Positions 53,032 to 61,751 of a DNA stretch of 64,000 nt are shown piece by piece. Source of the stretch: Sphingopyxis sp. YR583 (GTDB lineage Bacteria; Pseudomonadota; Alphaproteobacteria; Sphingomonadales; Sphingomonadaceae); NCBI RefSeq assembly GCF_900108295.1, contig NZ_FNWK01000004.1, positions 243,677 to 307,676 of the forward strand. Direction: 5' to 3'. Below the pieces are notes generated by a model that was not told the DNA's origin, did not search any database, and saw only the letters and a program-made list of their open reading frames with translations. The first letter of the stretch is position 1. The number at the start of each line of letters is the position of its first letter. The position numbers were made by a program, and so were the translations under genes.

Positions 53032-54078
53032 GTGAACATTCAAACTTCCCTCGATGTCGCTTCGGGCGCCTTGCAGCTTCCTCAGCCCTATTTGCTCTTC
53101 CTCGGCGACACGACGATCCGCGGTTATGCGAAGACCGCTTTCGGCCTTCGCGACTGGGCGCCCGAAAAATGCGTCGGCGAATATGCGTTGCCGGGCGCGA
53201 CGGTCAGCGCGGGGCTGGAGCAGATCGTGCCGGCCGAAGCGAAGGCACGCGGTGCGCGCTCGCTGCTCATCGGCGTCGCGAACAGCGGCGGCGTGATCCC
53301 CGATAGCTGGATGCCCGCCCTCTTCGAAGCGCTCGAGGCCGGGCTCGATATCGTCAGCGGCATGCATATGCGGCTGGCCGATATGCCCGAACTCGCTGCG
53401 CGCGCGCAGCGTCTTGGTCGCCAGTTGATCGACGTGCGGCATCCGCCCAGCGGACTGCCCGTCGGCACCGGGCGCAAGCGGAGCGGGATGCGGCTTTTGA
53501 CCGTCGGAACCGATTGCGCATTGGGCAAGAAATATACGGCACTCGCCCTCGCGCGTGCCTTTGACGAGCGCGGTGTCGATGCCGATTTCCGCGCGACGGG
53601 ACAGACCGGCATCATGATCGCCGGCGGCGGTGTGCCGATGGACGCGGTGGTTTCGGATTTCGAAGCCGGTGCGGCGGAGACGGTGAGCCCCGACGCAGCG
53701 GACGATCATTGGGATGTGGTCGAAGGGCAGGGGTCGCTGTTTCACCCCGCCTATGCCGCAGTGTCGCTCGGCCTGCTGCACGGAAGCCAGCCCGACGTGA
53801 TTGTCGTGTGCCACGAACCCGGCCGCGAAGAGATTTTGGGCTCCCCCGGTTACCGCTTGCCGAGCGTCGAGGAAACGATCGATCTCAACCTGCGGCTGGG
53901 CAGCCGGACCAATCCCTCGATCCGCTGCGCCGGCCTGTCGTTCAACACCTCGCATATGAGCGAGGAAGAGGCCGTCGCGCTGATGGCCGCCGAAAGCGAG
54001 CGGCTCGGCCTTCCCGTCGCCGACCCGATCCGCGGCGGCGAAGCCTTCGCGCGTCTGGTGGACAGCTGCCTCGCATGA
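53032..54078 (+). CDS. dgcN: DgcN family protein (DUF1611), D-glutamate N-acetyltransferase type
   Basis: 348 residues from GTG at 53032; GTG 53023 or an upstream ATG at 52945 are possible. DUF1611 hallmarks: LPQPYLLFLGDTTIRGYAKT near the start, VIPDSWMPALFEALEAGLDI, RRL-type MRLLTVGTDCALGKKYTALA (a P-loop-like segment) and FRATGQTGIMIAGGGVPMDA. Cytoplasmic. DgcN proteins of marine bacteria have been reported to N-acetylate D-glutamate for racemisation by DgcA, which is also in this array. Stop overlaps the transporter start (ATGA). Confidence 0.85.
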   Translation: MNIQTSLDVASGALQLPQPYLLFLGDTTIRGYAKTAFGLRDWAPEKCVGEYALPGATVSAGLEQIVPAEAKARGARSLLIGVANSGGVIPDSWMPALFEALEAGLDIVSGMHMRLADMPELAARAQRLGRQLIDVRHPPSGLPVGTGRKRSGMRLLTVGTDCALGKKYTALALARAFDERGVDADFRATGQTGIMIAGGGVPMDAVVSDFEAGAAETVSPDAADDHWDVVEGQGSLFHPAYAAVSLGLLHGSQPDVIVVCHEPGREEILGSPGYRLPSVEETIDLNLRLGSRTNPSIRCAGLSFNTSHMSEEEAVALMAAESERLGLPVADPIRGGEAFARLVDSCLA

Positions 54079-55226
54079 GCGCGGCGGCCAACCCGGCAGC
54101 GGAATCCTCATGGTTCCAGCGTTTCCTGTTGCCGGGCTTCGCCTTCAAGGCCGTCGTGATCGGCGGGGGGTATGCGACGGGGCGCGAGCTTGCGGAGTTC
54201 TTCCTGCCAAGTGGGCCGTGGGGCGGACTGGCGGCGATGCTGCTCGCCATGCTGCTCTGGAGCATCATCTGCGCCGTGACCTTCTCGCTCGCGCGCGCCA
54301 TGGGCGCGTTCGACTATCGCAGCTTTTTTGAAGGGCTTCTGGGCCGCGGCTGGATATTGTTCGAGATCGGTTACGTCCTGCTCGTGACGCTGGTGCTCGC
54401 GGTGTTCGGGGCTGCGGCGGGGGAGATTGGCGCGTCGATCTTCGGCTGGCCGCCGCTGGCAGGAACCGCCTTCCTTGCCGCATCGATCGCGCTGTTCGTG
54501 ACCTTCGGGAACGCGTCGGTCGAGGGGCTGTTCAAATATGTCTCCTTCCTGCTGTACGGCGTCTATGCGCTGTTCATGGTCTTTGCGCTCAGCAGCTTCG
54601 GGGACGAGATTGCGGCGCGCTTCGCCATTCCGGCGCCGTCGGACGGCTGGATCCTCGGCGGACTGACCTACACGGGTTATAACGTCATCGGCGCGGTGGT
54701 GATCCTGCCGGTGATCCGGCACCTGACCAGTCAGCGCGACGCGGTGGTCTCCGGTCTGATCGCCGGACCGCTCGCGATGGCGCCCGCCATTCTCTTCTTC
54801 GTCGCGATGATCGCTTTCTATCCCGGTATCATGGGTGAGACTTTGCCGTCGGATTTCATGCTGCGGCAACTCGAAATGCCGCTGTTCCACCTGCTGTTCC
54901 AGTTCATGATCTTTGCCGCTTTGCTCGAAAGTGGCGCCGGATCGGTCCACGCGATCAACGAGCGTGTCGATGCAGCGCGCCGCTCCCGCGGGCATGGGCC
55001 GCTCGGCAAGCGGGCAAGGGCCGGCATCGCTGCGGCGCTGCTGATCGGCTGCATGTTTCTCGCCGACCGCTTCGGCCTCGTGACGCTGATCGCGAGCGGA
55101 TATCGCTTCCTGTCCTGGGTGTTCCTTGCCGTCTATGTCGCGCCATTGCTGACGGTCGGCTTGTACCGGCTGGTTCGCAGCCGGAAACGAAAGCTCCAAC
55201 CCGCCGTGCAGGGGAATGTGACGTGA
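54075..55226 (+). CDS. YkvI-like membrane transporter
   Basis: 383 residues, about ten membrane helices of the APC-type fold: FKAVVIGGGYATGRELAEFF, LLAMLLWSIICAVTFSLA, YVLLVTLVLAVFGAAAGEIG, YVSFLLYGVYALFMVFALSS, NVIGAVVILPVIRHLTSQ. The glycine-rich opening GGGYATGRELAEFF is typical of YkvI-type proteins. Substrate unknown, but placed between dgcN and hydrolases it probably imports D-amino acids or their N-acyl forms. Coupled by ATGA to dgcN. Confidence 0.8.
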   Translation: MSAAANPAAESSWFQRFLLPGFAFKAVVIGGGYATGRELAEFFLPSGPWGGLAAMLLAMLLWSIICAVTFSLARAMGAFDYRSFFEGLLGRGWILFEIGYVLLVTLVLAVFGAAAGEIGASIFGWPPLAGTAFLAASIALFVTFGNASVEGLFKYVSFLLYGVYALFMVFALSSFGDEIAARFAIPAPSDGWILGGLTYTGYNVIGAVVILPVIRHLTSQRDAVVSGLIAGPLAMAPAILFFVAMIAFYPGIMGETLPSDFMLRQLEMPLFHLLFQFMIFAALLESGAGSVHAINERVDAARRSRGHGPLGKRARAGIAAALLIGCMFLADRFGLVTLIASGYRFLSWVFLAVYVAPLLTVGLYRLVRSRKRKLQPAVQGNVT

Positions 55227-56302
55227 CGAAAGTGACTGGCTGGGCGCGGTTCCGGCGCTGGGTAAAACGTATCTTGCTGGGCCTGCTCGCCCTGTTGGTC
55301 CTGCTCGTCCTGGTGGGTGCGATCTACGAGGCGCTCGGCCGCAAGAATGCTCAGGAGAAATATCCGCCGCCCGGAAAGCTCGTCGATATCGGCGGGCGAA
55401 AGATGCATATCGATTGCCGCGGCACGGGATCGCCGACGGTCATTCTGGAATCAGGCCTCGGCACCGGCGGCACGACCGACTGGACGCTGGTCCATGATGA
55501 GATTGCCGGCTTCACGCGCACCTGCGCCTATGATCGCGCCGGCATCATGTGGAGCGACCCCAAGGACACGCCGCAGGACGCCGCCGCGGTGACCGAGGAT
55601 TTGCACAGGCTCTTGAAGGGCGCAGGGATATCCGACCCGCTGGTGCTCGTCGGTCATTCGATCGGCGGCCCGTACACGCGCACTTACACCGGCAAATATG
55701 GCGAACAGGTCGCCGGGCTTGTGATGGTCGATCCGTCGCACCCCGACCAGATCGCGCGGCTGGGGAAAGTGGTGAGCGTCGACGTTCACCCGAAACAGTC
55801 GTCGATGCTGATTCACACGGCAAAGGCGCTGGCGTGGACGGGACTCGTCCGCTTTGTGATTTCGCGCGGCGAACCGCAGAAGCTCCGAACCGAGGCCGAG
55901 ACCAGGAGGCTCCTCGCCGGGCTGAAAAAGTCGGGCGCCTATACCAGCACCTCGATCAAGGGCGCGGCGTCCGAGCTTGATGGGTTCGACCGCACCATGG
56001 ATCAGGCGCGCGCGGTTCGCAGTTTCGGCAACCGGCCGCTGATTGTGCTCACCGCAATGGCGCCGCTGAAGCCTGAGCAGTTGGCAGGGCTCAAGCTGAA
56101 AGCGGAAGAAGGCGCGCGGTTCAAACAGGAGTGGAAGACGCTCCACACCGAGCAGGCGGCATTTTCGACCCGCGGCCGCCAGCTGATCGTGCCCGATGCC
56201 ACCCATTATATCCAGGTCGATCGCCCCGAAGTCGTCATCGCTGCCGTGCGCGAAGTCGTCGATACGGTTCGGGCCGATGCGCAGGCCGCCGCAAAGAAAT
56301 GA
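55223..56302 (+). CDS. membrane-anchored alpha/beta hydrolase
   Basis: 359 residues, GTG start at 55223 overlapping the transporter stop (GTGA). One N-terminal helix (ILLGLLALLVLLVLVGAIY, ~17-35) should anchor it with the enzyme part outside the membrane. Hydrolase features: VILESGLGTGGTTDWTLVHD, nucleophile elbow LVGHSIGGPYTRTY, GLVMVDPSHPD and the final His in PDATHYIQVDRPE. Resembles proline-iminopeptidase-like and esterase-type enzymes; peptide or ester cleavage is plausible. Confidence 0.82.
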   Translation: MTKVTGWARFRRWVKRILLGLLALLVLLVLVGAIYEALGRKNAQEKYPPPGKLVDIGGRKMHIDCRGTGSPTVILESGLGTGGTTDWTLVHDEIAGFTRTCAYDRAGIMWSDPKDTPQDAAAVTEDLHRLLKGAGISDPLVLVGHSIGGPYTRTYTGKYGEQVAGLVMVDPSHPDQIARLGKVVSVDVHPKQSSMLIHTAKALAWTGLVRFVISRGEPQKLRTEAETRRLLAGLKKSGAYTSTSIKGAASELDGFDRTMDQARAVRSFGNRPLIVLTAMAPLKPEQLAGLKLKAEEGARFKQEWKTLHTEQAAFSTRGRQLIVPDATHYIQVDRPEVVIAAVREVVDTVRADAQAAAKK

Positions 56303-56345
56303 AAGCGAAAACCGTCGGTCCCCACGGCTGGCGACAGGGAGATAT

Positions 56346-57974
56346 ATGATGAAGCGTAAGATTCTCTTGGGTGCGATGTCGATGCTGCCGTTGCTGCTCG
56401 CCGCAAACACCCCGGCGCCCGAATATGACATCGTGATCCGTGGCGGCCGCGTGCTCGACGGCGCGGGCAGCCCGTGGGTCAGCGCCGATGTTGCGGTCAA
56501 GGACGGCCGCGTCGTGCGCATCGGCCGAGTTTCCGGGCGCGGGACGAACGAGATCGACGCGAAGGGGCGCTATGTCTCGCCGGGCTTCATCGACATGATG
56601 GACCAGTCGGGCCGCGTGCTCGTCAAAAATGGCGCGGCGGAGAACAAGCTGTTGATGGGCGTCACCACCGTGATCGCCGGTGAAGGCGGCCCTCCGGCCG
56701 AAGCGTCCGAAATTCCAGCGCATTTCAGCCAGCTCGAAAAGCAGGGCATCTCGGTCAATTACGGCACCTATTATTCGGCGACGCAGGCGCGTGTGAAGGT
56801 GATGGGCGACGGCGCCGGATCGCCGACGCCGGCACAGCTCGAAGCGATGGGCCGCGAGGTGAAGATCGCGATGGAAAATGGCGCCTTCGGTATCTCCAGC
56901 GCGCTGATCTATCCGCCGAGCAGCTTCCAGACCACGTCGGACCTCGTCACGCTGGCGAAGGTCGCGGCCCAGTGCGACGGTTTCTACGCGACGCATATGC
57001 GCGACGAAAGCGAGGGGCTGGTCCAGGCGATCGACGAAGCGATCGAGATCGGCGAAAAGGGTGGGGTGAAGGTCGAGATTTTCCACCTCAAAGCCGCTTA
57101 CGCCCCCGGCTGGGGCAAGCTGATGCCGCAGGCGGTGGCGACGATCAACGCGGCGCGCGCGCGCGGTGTCGACGTCGCGGCGGACCTCTATCCTTATACC
57201 GCGGGCGGCACCGGGCTCGAAATCATCGCGCCGAGCTGGGTGTGGGCCGACGGCGTCCAGAAGGGGATCGAGCGGCTGCGCGATCCCAAGGTGCGCGAGC
57301 GGATGAAGAAGGAAGTCGCCGCCGGCTCGATGCCCGGCTGGTCGAACCTCGTCCACGCATCGGGCGGCTTTGCCAACGTCCGGCTCGCCAATGGCTTCAG
57401 CGAGAAATACAAGCCGTACCATGGCAAGAGCCTCGCCGAGATCGGCAAGGCGCTGAACCGCGATCCCGCCGACGTCGCGTGGGACATTTTGCTCGAAGGC
57501 CTGCCGAACCGGTCGGTCGCGCTCTATTTCATGATGAGCGAGCAGGACATCGAGACCGCGATCAAGCAGCCGTGGGTGAGCATCGGCAGCGATGCGGCGG
57601 CGTCCCAGAAGCTGGGCGAGATGGATGCGCTCGGCCTGCCGCATCCGCGCGCTTACGGCACTTTCCCGCGCATCCTTGCCGAATATGTGAAGCGCCGCCC
57701 GATCCTGTCGCTCGAGGATGCGGTACGCAAGATGACCGGCTGGCCGGCGCAGCGCATGGGCCTCACCGACCGCGGACTGATCCGCGACGGGATGCGCGCC
57801 GATATCGTCGTGTTCGACCTCGACAAGATCGACGATGTCGCAAGCTGGGAAAAGCCCACCGCGTCGCCGACCGGGATCGAGACGGTGATCGTCAACGGCG
57901 TCGTCACGATCGCGAACGGCAAGCATACCGGCGCCAAGGCGGGTGCGGTGCTGCGGCATAGCTGCGGCGTCTGA
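56346..57974 (+). CDS. D-aminoacylase-like amidohydrolase lacking the HxH metal pair
   Basis: 542 residues, ATG 56346 after AGGGAG. Signal peptide ILLGAMSMLPLLLAA. Amidohydrolase fold of the N-acyl-D-amino-acid deacylase type: YDIVIRGGRVLDGAGSPW, GVTTVIAGEGG, YATHMRDESEG (His217), EIFHLKAAY (His247), SIGSDAAAS (Asp416), YVKRRPILSLEDAVRKMTG. In characterised deacylases the strand-1 motif is FIDxHxH; here it is FIDMMDQ (Met85, Gln87), and the bridging Cys of GNCG is changed to AGEGG. It is therefore a divergent, possibly mono-metal, periplasmic member. Confidence 0.82.
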   Translation: MMKRKILLGAMSMLPLLLAANTPAPEYDIVIRGGRVLDGAGSPWVSADVAVKDGRVVRIGRVSGRGTNEIDAKGRYVSPGFIDMMDQSGRVLVKNGAAENKLLMGVTTVIAGEGGPPAEASEIPAHFSQLEKQGISVNYGTYYSATQARVKVMGDGAGSPTPAQLEAMGREVKIAMENGAFGISSALIYPPSSFQTTSDLVTLAKVAAQCDGFYATHMRDESEGLVQAIDEAIEIGEKGGVKVEIFHLKAAYAPGWGKLMPQAVATINAARARGVDVAADLYPYTAGGTGLEIIAPSWVWADGVQKGIERLRDPKVRERMKKEVAAGSMPGWSNLVHASGGFANVRLANGFSEKYKPYHGKSLAEIGKALNRDPADVAWDILLEGLPNRSVALYFMMSEQDIETAIKQPWVSIGSDAAASQKLGEMDALGLPHPRAYGTFPRILAEYVKRRPILSLEDAVRKMTGWPAQRMGLTDRGLIRDGMRADIVVFDLDKIDDVASWEKPTASPTGIETVIVNGVVTIANGKHTGAKAGAVLRHSCGV

Positions 57975-57978
57975 CGAT

Positions 57979-59406
57979 ATGGCGCGACCTATTTTCACCC
58001 TTCTTGCACTTGCCGTATCGGCACCGGCTCTGGCCGCTGCCCCGGCAATTTCAAAGCCTGAAGATCTTGGCACGGCGGTGTCGGCGCAGATTGCCTGCGC
58101 CAGCATCTTCGTCGCCGATCGCGCGGAGGCCGACGTGCTCCGCGACGACATCCACGCCTTCGCGCCGTTCATGACGGACGTGACGCTGGCGGTCGACCGC
58201 AAGGCGCGGACCGTCACCGCTTCGGCGCCGGGGGCCGCGACGCGCACTGCGCTGTACCGCCCCTTCGTTGGCTGCACCCTGCTGACCGGCGATGTTTCGA
58301 CGGCCGTGCTGGATGCGCAGGCGGCTAAGCTCAAACCGATGCGGGGGAATGCCGCGAAACCCTGGCCGATCGGTGACGCCCCGGTGCCGAAGCTGGCGGC
58401 AGCTGCCGAAGCCAGGCTCGACCGCCCCGCGCTCGACAAGGCGGTGAGTGCCGCCTTCGACGAACAGAATAAGGGCGGCTATCCCGACACGCGCGCGATC
58501 GTCGTGGTGCAGGGCGGAGCGATCGTTGCCGAACATTATGCGCCGGGTTTCGATCGGAACACCGAGATGCTCGGCTGGTCGGCGTCGAAAAGCATCATGG
58601 GCACGCTCGTCGGCATTCTGGTCGATGACGGTGTCCTCAAGCTCGACGAACCCGCGCCCGTTCCCGAGTGGAAGGGGGAGGGCGACCCGCGCGCGAAGAT
58701 CACGCTGCGCCAGCTGCTCACCATGTCGAGCGGCCTGACCTTCAGCGAAAGCTACGTCCCCGGCAATGACTCGATCAAGATGTTGTTCGAGACGGGCGAC
58801 ATGGGCGCGATGGCGGCGGCTTTGCCGCTGAAGGATGCACCCGGCACGAACTGGAGCTATTCTTCGGGCACGACCAACATCCTCTCGCGCATCGTGTTCG
58901 ATGCGACCGGCGGCACGCTCGAAGGCATGACGCGTTTTGCACAGAAGCGGCTGTTCGAGCCCACGGGCATGACCAGCGCACTGATCGAGCCCGACGAAGC
59001 CGGGGTGCAGGTCGGCAGTTCCTACGCCTACGCCACAGCGCGCGACTGGGCGCGCTACGGCCTGCTGCATCTCAACAAGGGCAAGGTCGGCGGCAAGCAA
59101 TTGCTCTCGAAGGAATGGCTCGACTTTGCCGTCACCCCGACGAAAGCCGCGCCACGCCCGGTCTATGGCGCGCAGCTCTGGCTGAACCAGCCCGAAGCCG
59201 GGGGCGAACGCCGCAAGCTTTACCCAGACCTGCCCGCCGACACCGTCATGGCGCGCGGGCATAGCTTCCAGATCGTCGCCGCGATCCCGTCGCAGGATGC
59301 GGTGATCGTCCGCCTCGGCTGGACGCCCGAGGGCCATGCTTTCGACTGGAACAAATATCTCTCGCAGATCGCGGCGGCGCTCGCGCCCGCTGCGCCTGCG
59401 CCCTGA
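57979..59406 (+). CDS. secreted serine hydrolase (beta-lactamase/NylB-like)
   Basis: 475 residues from the ATG at 57979, 4 bp after the deacylase. Signal peptide MARPIFTLLALAVSAPALA. About 130 residues of unknown N-terminal domain, then a class C beta-lactamase fold with SxxK in GWSASKSIMG (Ser201, Lys204), WSYSSGTTNI as the Tyr-x-(Asn) element (here Ser) and the KTG-equivalent MARGHSFQIV. This pattern is that of NylB-type 6-aminohexanoate-dimer hydrolases and related D-esterases. No membrane tail, unlike the other two in the array. Confidence 0.85.
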   Translation: MARPIFTLLALAVSAPALAAAPAISKPEDLGTAVSAQIACASIFVADRAEADVLRDDIHAFAPFMTDVTLAVDRKARTVTASAPGAATRTALYRPFVGCTLLTGDVSTAVLDAQAAKLKPMRGNAAKPWPIGDAPVPKLAAAAEARLDRPALDKAVSAAFDEQNKGGYPDTRAIVVVQGGAIVAEHYAPGFDRNTEMLGWSASKSIMGTLVGILVDDGVLKLDEPAPVPEWKGEGDPRAKITLRQLLTMSSGLTFSESYVPGNDSIKMLFETGDMGAMAAALPLKDAPGTNWSYSSGTTNILSRIVFDATGGTLEGMTRFAQKRLFEPTGMTSALIEPDEAGVQVGSSYAYATARDWARYGLLHLNKGKVGGKQLLSKEWLDFAVTPTKAAPRPVYGAQLWLNQPEAGGERRKLYPDLPADTVMARGHSFQIVAAIPSQDAVIVRLGWTPEGHAFDWNKYLSQIAAALAPAAPAP

Positions 59407-59424
59407 ACCACCAAAGGACAATCG

Positions 59425-60435
59425 ATGACGACGCTTACCCCTCTCTCGCTCGACCTCGCGATCGAATCGCTTCCGCTGGCGAAGCCGTTCCGCATCTCGG
59501 GGCATGTCTTCACCGACACGCCGGTCGTCCTCGTCACGCTTTCGGATGGCACGCACAGCGGCCGCGGCGAAGCGTCGGGGGTCTATTATCTCGGCGACGA
59601 TGTGCCCGCGATGACGGCGGCGATCGAAGGCGTGCGCGGTGCGGTCGAGGCCGGGGTGACGCATGAGCAGTTGCAGACGCTGCTCCCCGCTGGCGGCGCA
59701 CGCAACGCGCTCGACTGCGCGCTGTGGGAACTCGAAGCCCGCCGCAGCGGTCAGCCCGTGTGGGAACTCGCCGGTCTCGCAGAACCGCGCCCGCTCCGCA
59801 CGACCTTCACGCTCGGCGCCGACGATCCCGAGGTGATGGCCGAGGGTGCGCGCCACTATGCGCAGGCGCGCGCGCTCAAGCTCAAACTCACCGGCGACCT
59901 CGATGTCGATATTGCCCGCGTGCAGGCGGTACGCGCCGCGCGGCCCGAATGCTGGATCGGGGTCGACGCCAATCAGGGTTTCGCGATCGGCGATCTCGAT
60001 GCGCTGGTCGAAGCGCTGGTCGCCGCCGACGTCAAATTGCTCGAACAGCCGCTGGCGCGCGGCCGCGAAGCCGACCTCACCGGCTATCAATGTCCGATCC
60101 CCATCGCCGCCGACGAAAGCGCGTTGACGCTGGCCAACGTCGAGGGTCTCGTCGGCCGCTTCGACGTCGTGAACATCAAACTCGACAAGTGCGGCGGATT
60201 GACCGAGGGCCTCGCCATCGCGAAACGCGCCCGCGAACTCGGGCTCGGCGTGATGGTCGGCAATATGGTCGGCTCCAGCCTCGCGATGGCGCCGGCGTTC
60301 ATCGTTGGACAGCTCTGCGACATCGTCGACCTCGACGGCCCGATCTTCCTCGCGGACGATCGCAAGCCTTCGATCGAATATACCGACGGCGACGCCTGGT
60401 GCGGCGAGGCGATTTGGGGCCGCAAGGTCGGCTGA
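59425..60435 (+). CDS. dgcA: enolase-superfamily epimerase, DgcA / dipeptide-epimerase type
   Basis: 336 residues. Muconate-lactonising subgroup: catalytic KxK (Lys152-Leu-Lys154 in LKLKL), metal ligands Asp181 (GVDANQG), Glu207 (LLEQPL), Asp230 (AADES) and the opposite base Lys255 in NIKLDKCGG. This is the L-Ala-D/L-Glu epimerase arrangement; DgcA of D-glutamate catabolism belongs to the same family and racemises N-acetyl-D-glutamate. Choice between the two rests on dgcN upstream. Cytoplasmic, no signal peptide. Confidence 0.87.
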   Translation: MTTLTPLSLDLAIESLPLAKPFRISGHVFTDTPVVLVTLSDGTHSGRGEASGVYYLGDDVPAMTAAIEGVRGAVEAGVTHEQLQTLLPAGGARNALDCALWELEARRSGQPVWELAGLAEPRPLRTTFTLGADDPEVMAEGARHYAQARALKLKLTGDLDVDIARVQAVRAARPECWIGVDANQGFAIGDLDALVEALVAADVKLLEQPLARGREADLTGYQCPIPIAADESALTLANVEGLVGRFDVVNIKLDKCGGLTEGLAIAKRARELGLGVMVGNMVGSSLAMAPAFIVGQLCDIVDLDGPIFLADDRKPSIEYTDGDAWCGEAIWGRKVG

Positions 60436-60459
60436 CGCGATAACGGGACAGGGAGAGGC

Positions 60460-61749
60460 ATGATGAAGAAAACGATGTTTGCGGGGCTCGCGCTGATGGC
60501 ATTGATCCAGCCCGTCGCGGCGCAGGAATCGACCGCGACCTATATCCACGCCGGCCGCCTGCTCGCCGATCCAGCAAACGGCCGTGTCGAAACCAACAAG
60601 ACGATCGTCGTCGAAGGCGGCAAGATCGCCGCGATCCGCGACGGTTTCGTCGGTGAAGGCAAGATCGTCGACCTTCGCGACCAGTTCGTGATGCCGGGCT
60701 TCATCGACAGCCATGTCCACCTGACCTTTGAATCGAGCCCGACAAGCCGCCTCGACGCGGTGACCAAATCGACCGTCGATCAGGCATTCGACGGCGTCGT
60801 CTTTGCCAAGCGCACGGTGCGCGCCGGTTTCACGACCGTGGTCGATCTCGGCTCCGATCAACAGGCGATCAACGCGCTGCGCGACGCGACCGCGACGGGC
60901 AAGATCGTCGGGCCGCGCATCATCGCTGCGGGCGGCGTCGCTGCGCATGGCGGGCATGGCGACGTCCACGGCTATCGTCAGGAAATCATCGACCTGTTCC
61001 GCTCGCCGACGCTCTGCTCGGGCGCCGACGATTGCGCACGTGCGGTGCGCCTGGCGGTGCAGCAGGGCGCAGACGTCATCAAGACCGCCTCGACCGGCGG
61101 GGTGATGTCGAACACCGCGGCGGGGCTCGGTCAGCAGATGAGCGACGCCGAACTCGTCGCGATCGTCGACACCGCACATCGCCTCGGCCGCAAGGTCGCG
61201 GCGCACGCGCACGGCACCGACGGCGTCAACGCCGCGCTCCGCGCCGGTGTCGATTCCGTCGAGCATGGCACCTATCTCGACGCGGAATCGATCCGGCTGT
61301 TCAAGGCGAAGGGGAGCTATCTTGTCCCGACGTTGCTCGCTGGCGACACCGTCGCGCGGCAGGCGGAGGAGGCCGAATGGATGCCCGCACCGGTACGTGC
61401 CAAGGCGCGCACCGTCGGACCGCTGATGGTCGATGCCTTGCGCCGCGCGCATCAGGGCGGCGTCCGCATCGCATTCGGAACCGACAGCGCGGTCTCGAAA
61501 CATGGCGAGAATGCCCGCGAATTCGCGCTGATGGTAAAGGCAGGGCTGACCCCGCTCGAGACGATCAAGTCCGCCACCGTCTGGGCGGCAACGCATGCCG
61601 GCCTCGAAACCGAAATCGGTACACTCGCGGCCGGCAAATCGGCCGACATCGTCGCGGTGAAGGGCGATCCGTTGACCGACGTGCGCACGCTCGAAACCAT
61701 GGGCTTCGTCATGGCGCGCGGCACCGTGGTGCGGGCAGCGGGAGAATGA
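60460..61749 (+). CDS. exported metal-dependent amidohydrolase (prolidase-like)
   Basis: 429 residues, signal peptide MFAGLALMALIQPVAAQ. Complete binuclear amidohydrolase set: HxH in FIDSHVHLTF, carboxylated-lysine position ADVIKTASTGGVMS, His in VAAHAHGTDG and EHGTYLDAES, Asp in FGTDSAVSKHG. This group (Xaa-Pro or Xaa-Arg dipeptidases of caulobacters and sphingomonads) cleaves dipeptides in the periplasm. Unlike the D-aminoacylase-like neighbour, its metal ligands are all present. Overlaps the last serine hydrolase. Confidence 0.88.
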   Translation: MMKKTMFAGLALMALIQPVAAQESTATYIHAGRLLADPANGRVETNKTIVVEGGKIAAIRDGFVGEGKIVDLRDQFVMPGFIDSHVHLTFESSPTSRLDAVTKSTVDQAFDGVVFAKRTVRAGFTTVVDLGSDQQAINALRDATATGKIVGPRIIAAGGVAAHGGHGDVHGYRQEIIDLFRSPTLCSGADDCARAVRLAVQQGADVIKTASTGGVMSNTAAGLGQQMSDAELVAIVDTAHRLGRKVAAHAHGTDGVNAALRAGVDSVEHGTYLDAESIRLFKAKGSYLVPTLLAGDTVARQAEEAEWMPAPVRAKARTVGPLMVDALRRAHQGGVRIAFGTDSAVSKHGENAREFALMVKAGLTPLETIKSATVWAATHAGLETEIGTLAAGKSADIVAVKGDPLTDVRTLETMGFVMARGTVVRAAGE

Positions 61750-61751
61750 AC

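Noticed and set aside
56235..58439. 734-codon open frame on the minus strand
   Set aside because: Antisense of the D-aminoacylase-like gene; the plus strand carries clear catalytic motifs.
58051..61596. 1181-codon open frame on the minus strand
   Set aside because: Shadow of the serine hydrolase, epimerase and amidohydrolase genes in high-GC DNA; Arg/Asp/His-rich without any domain.
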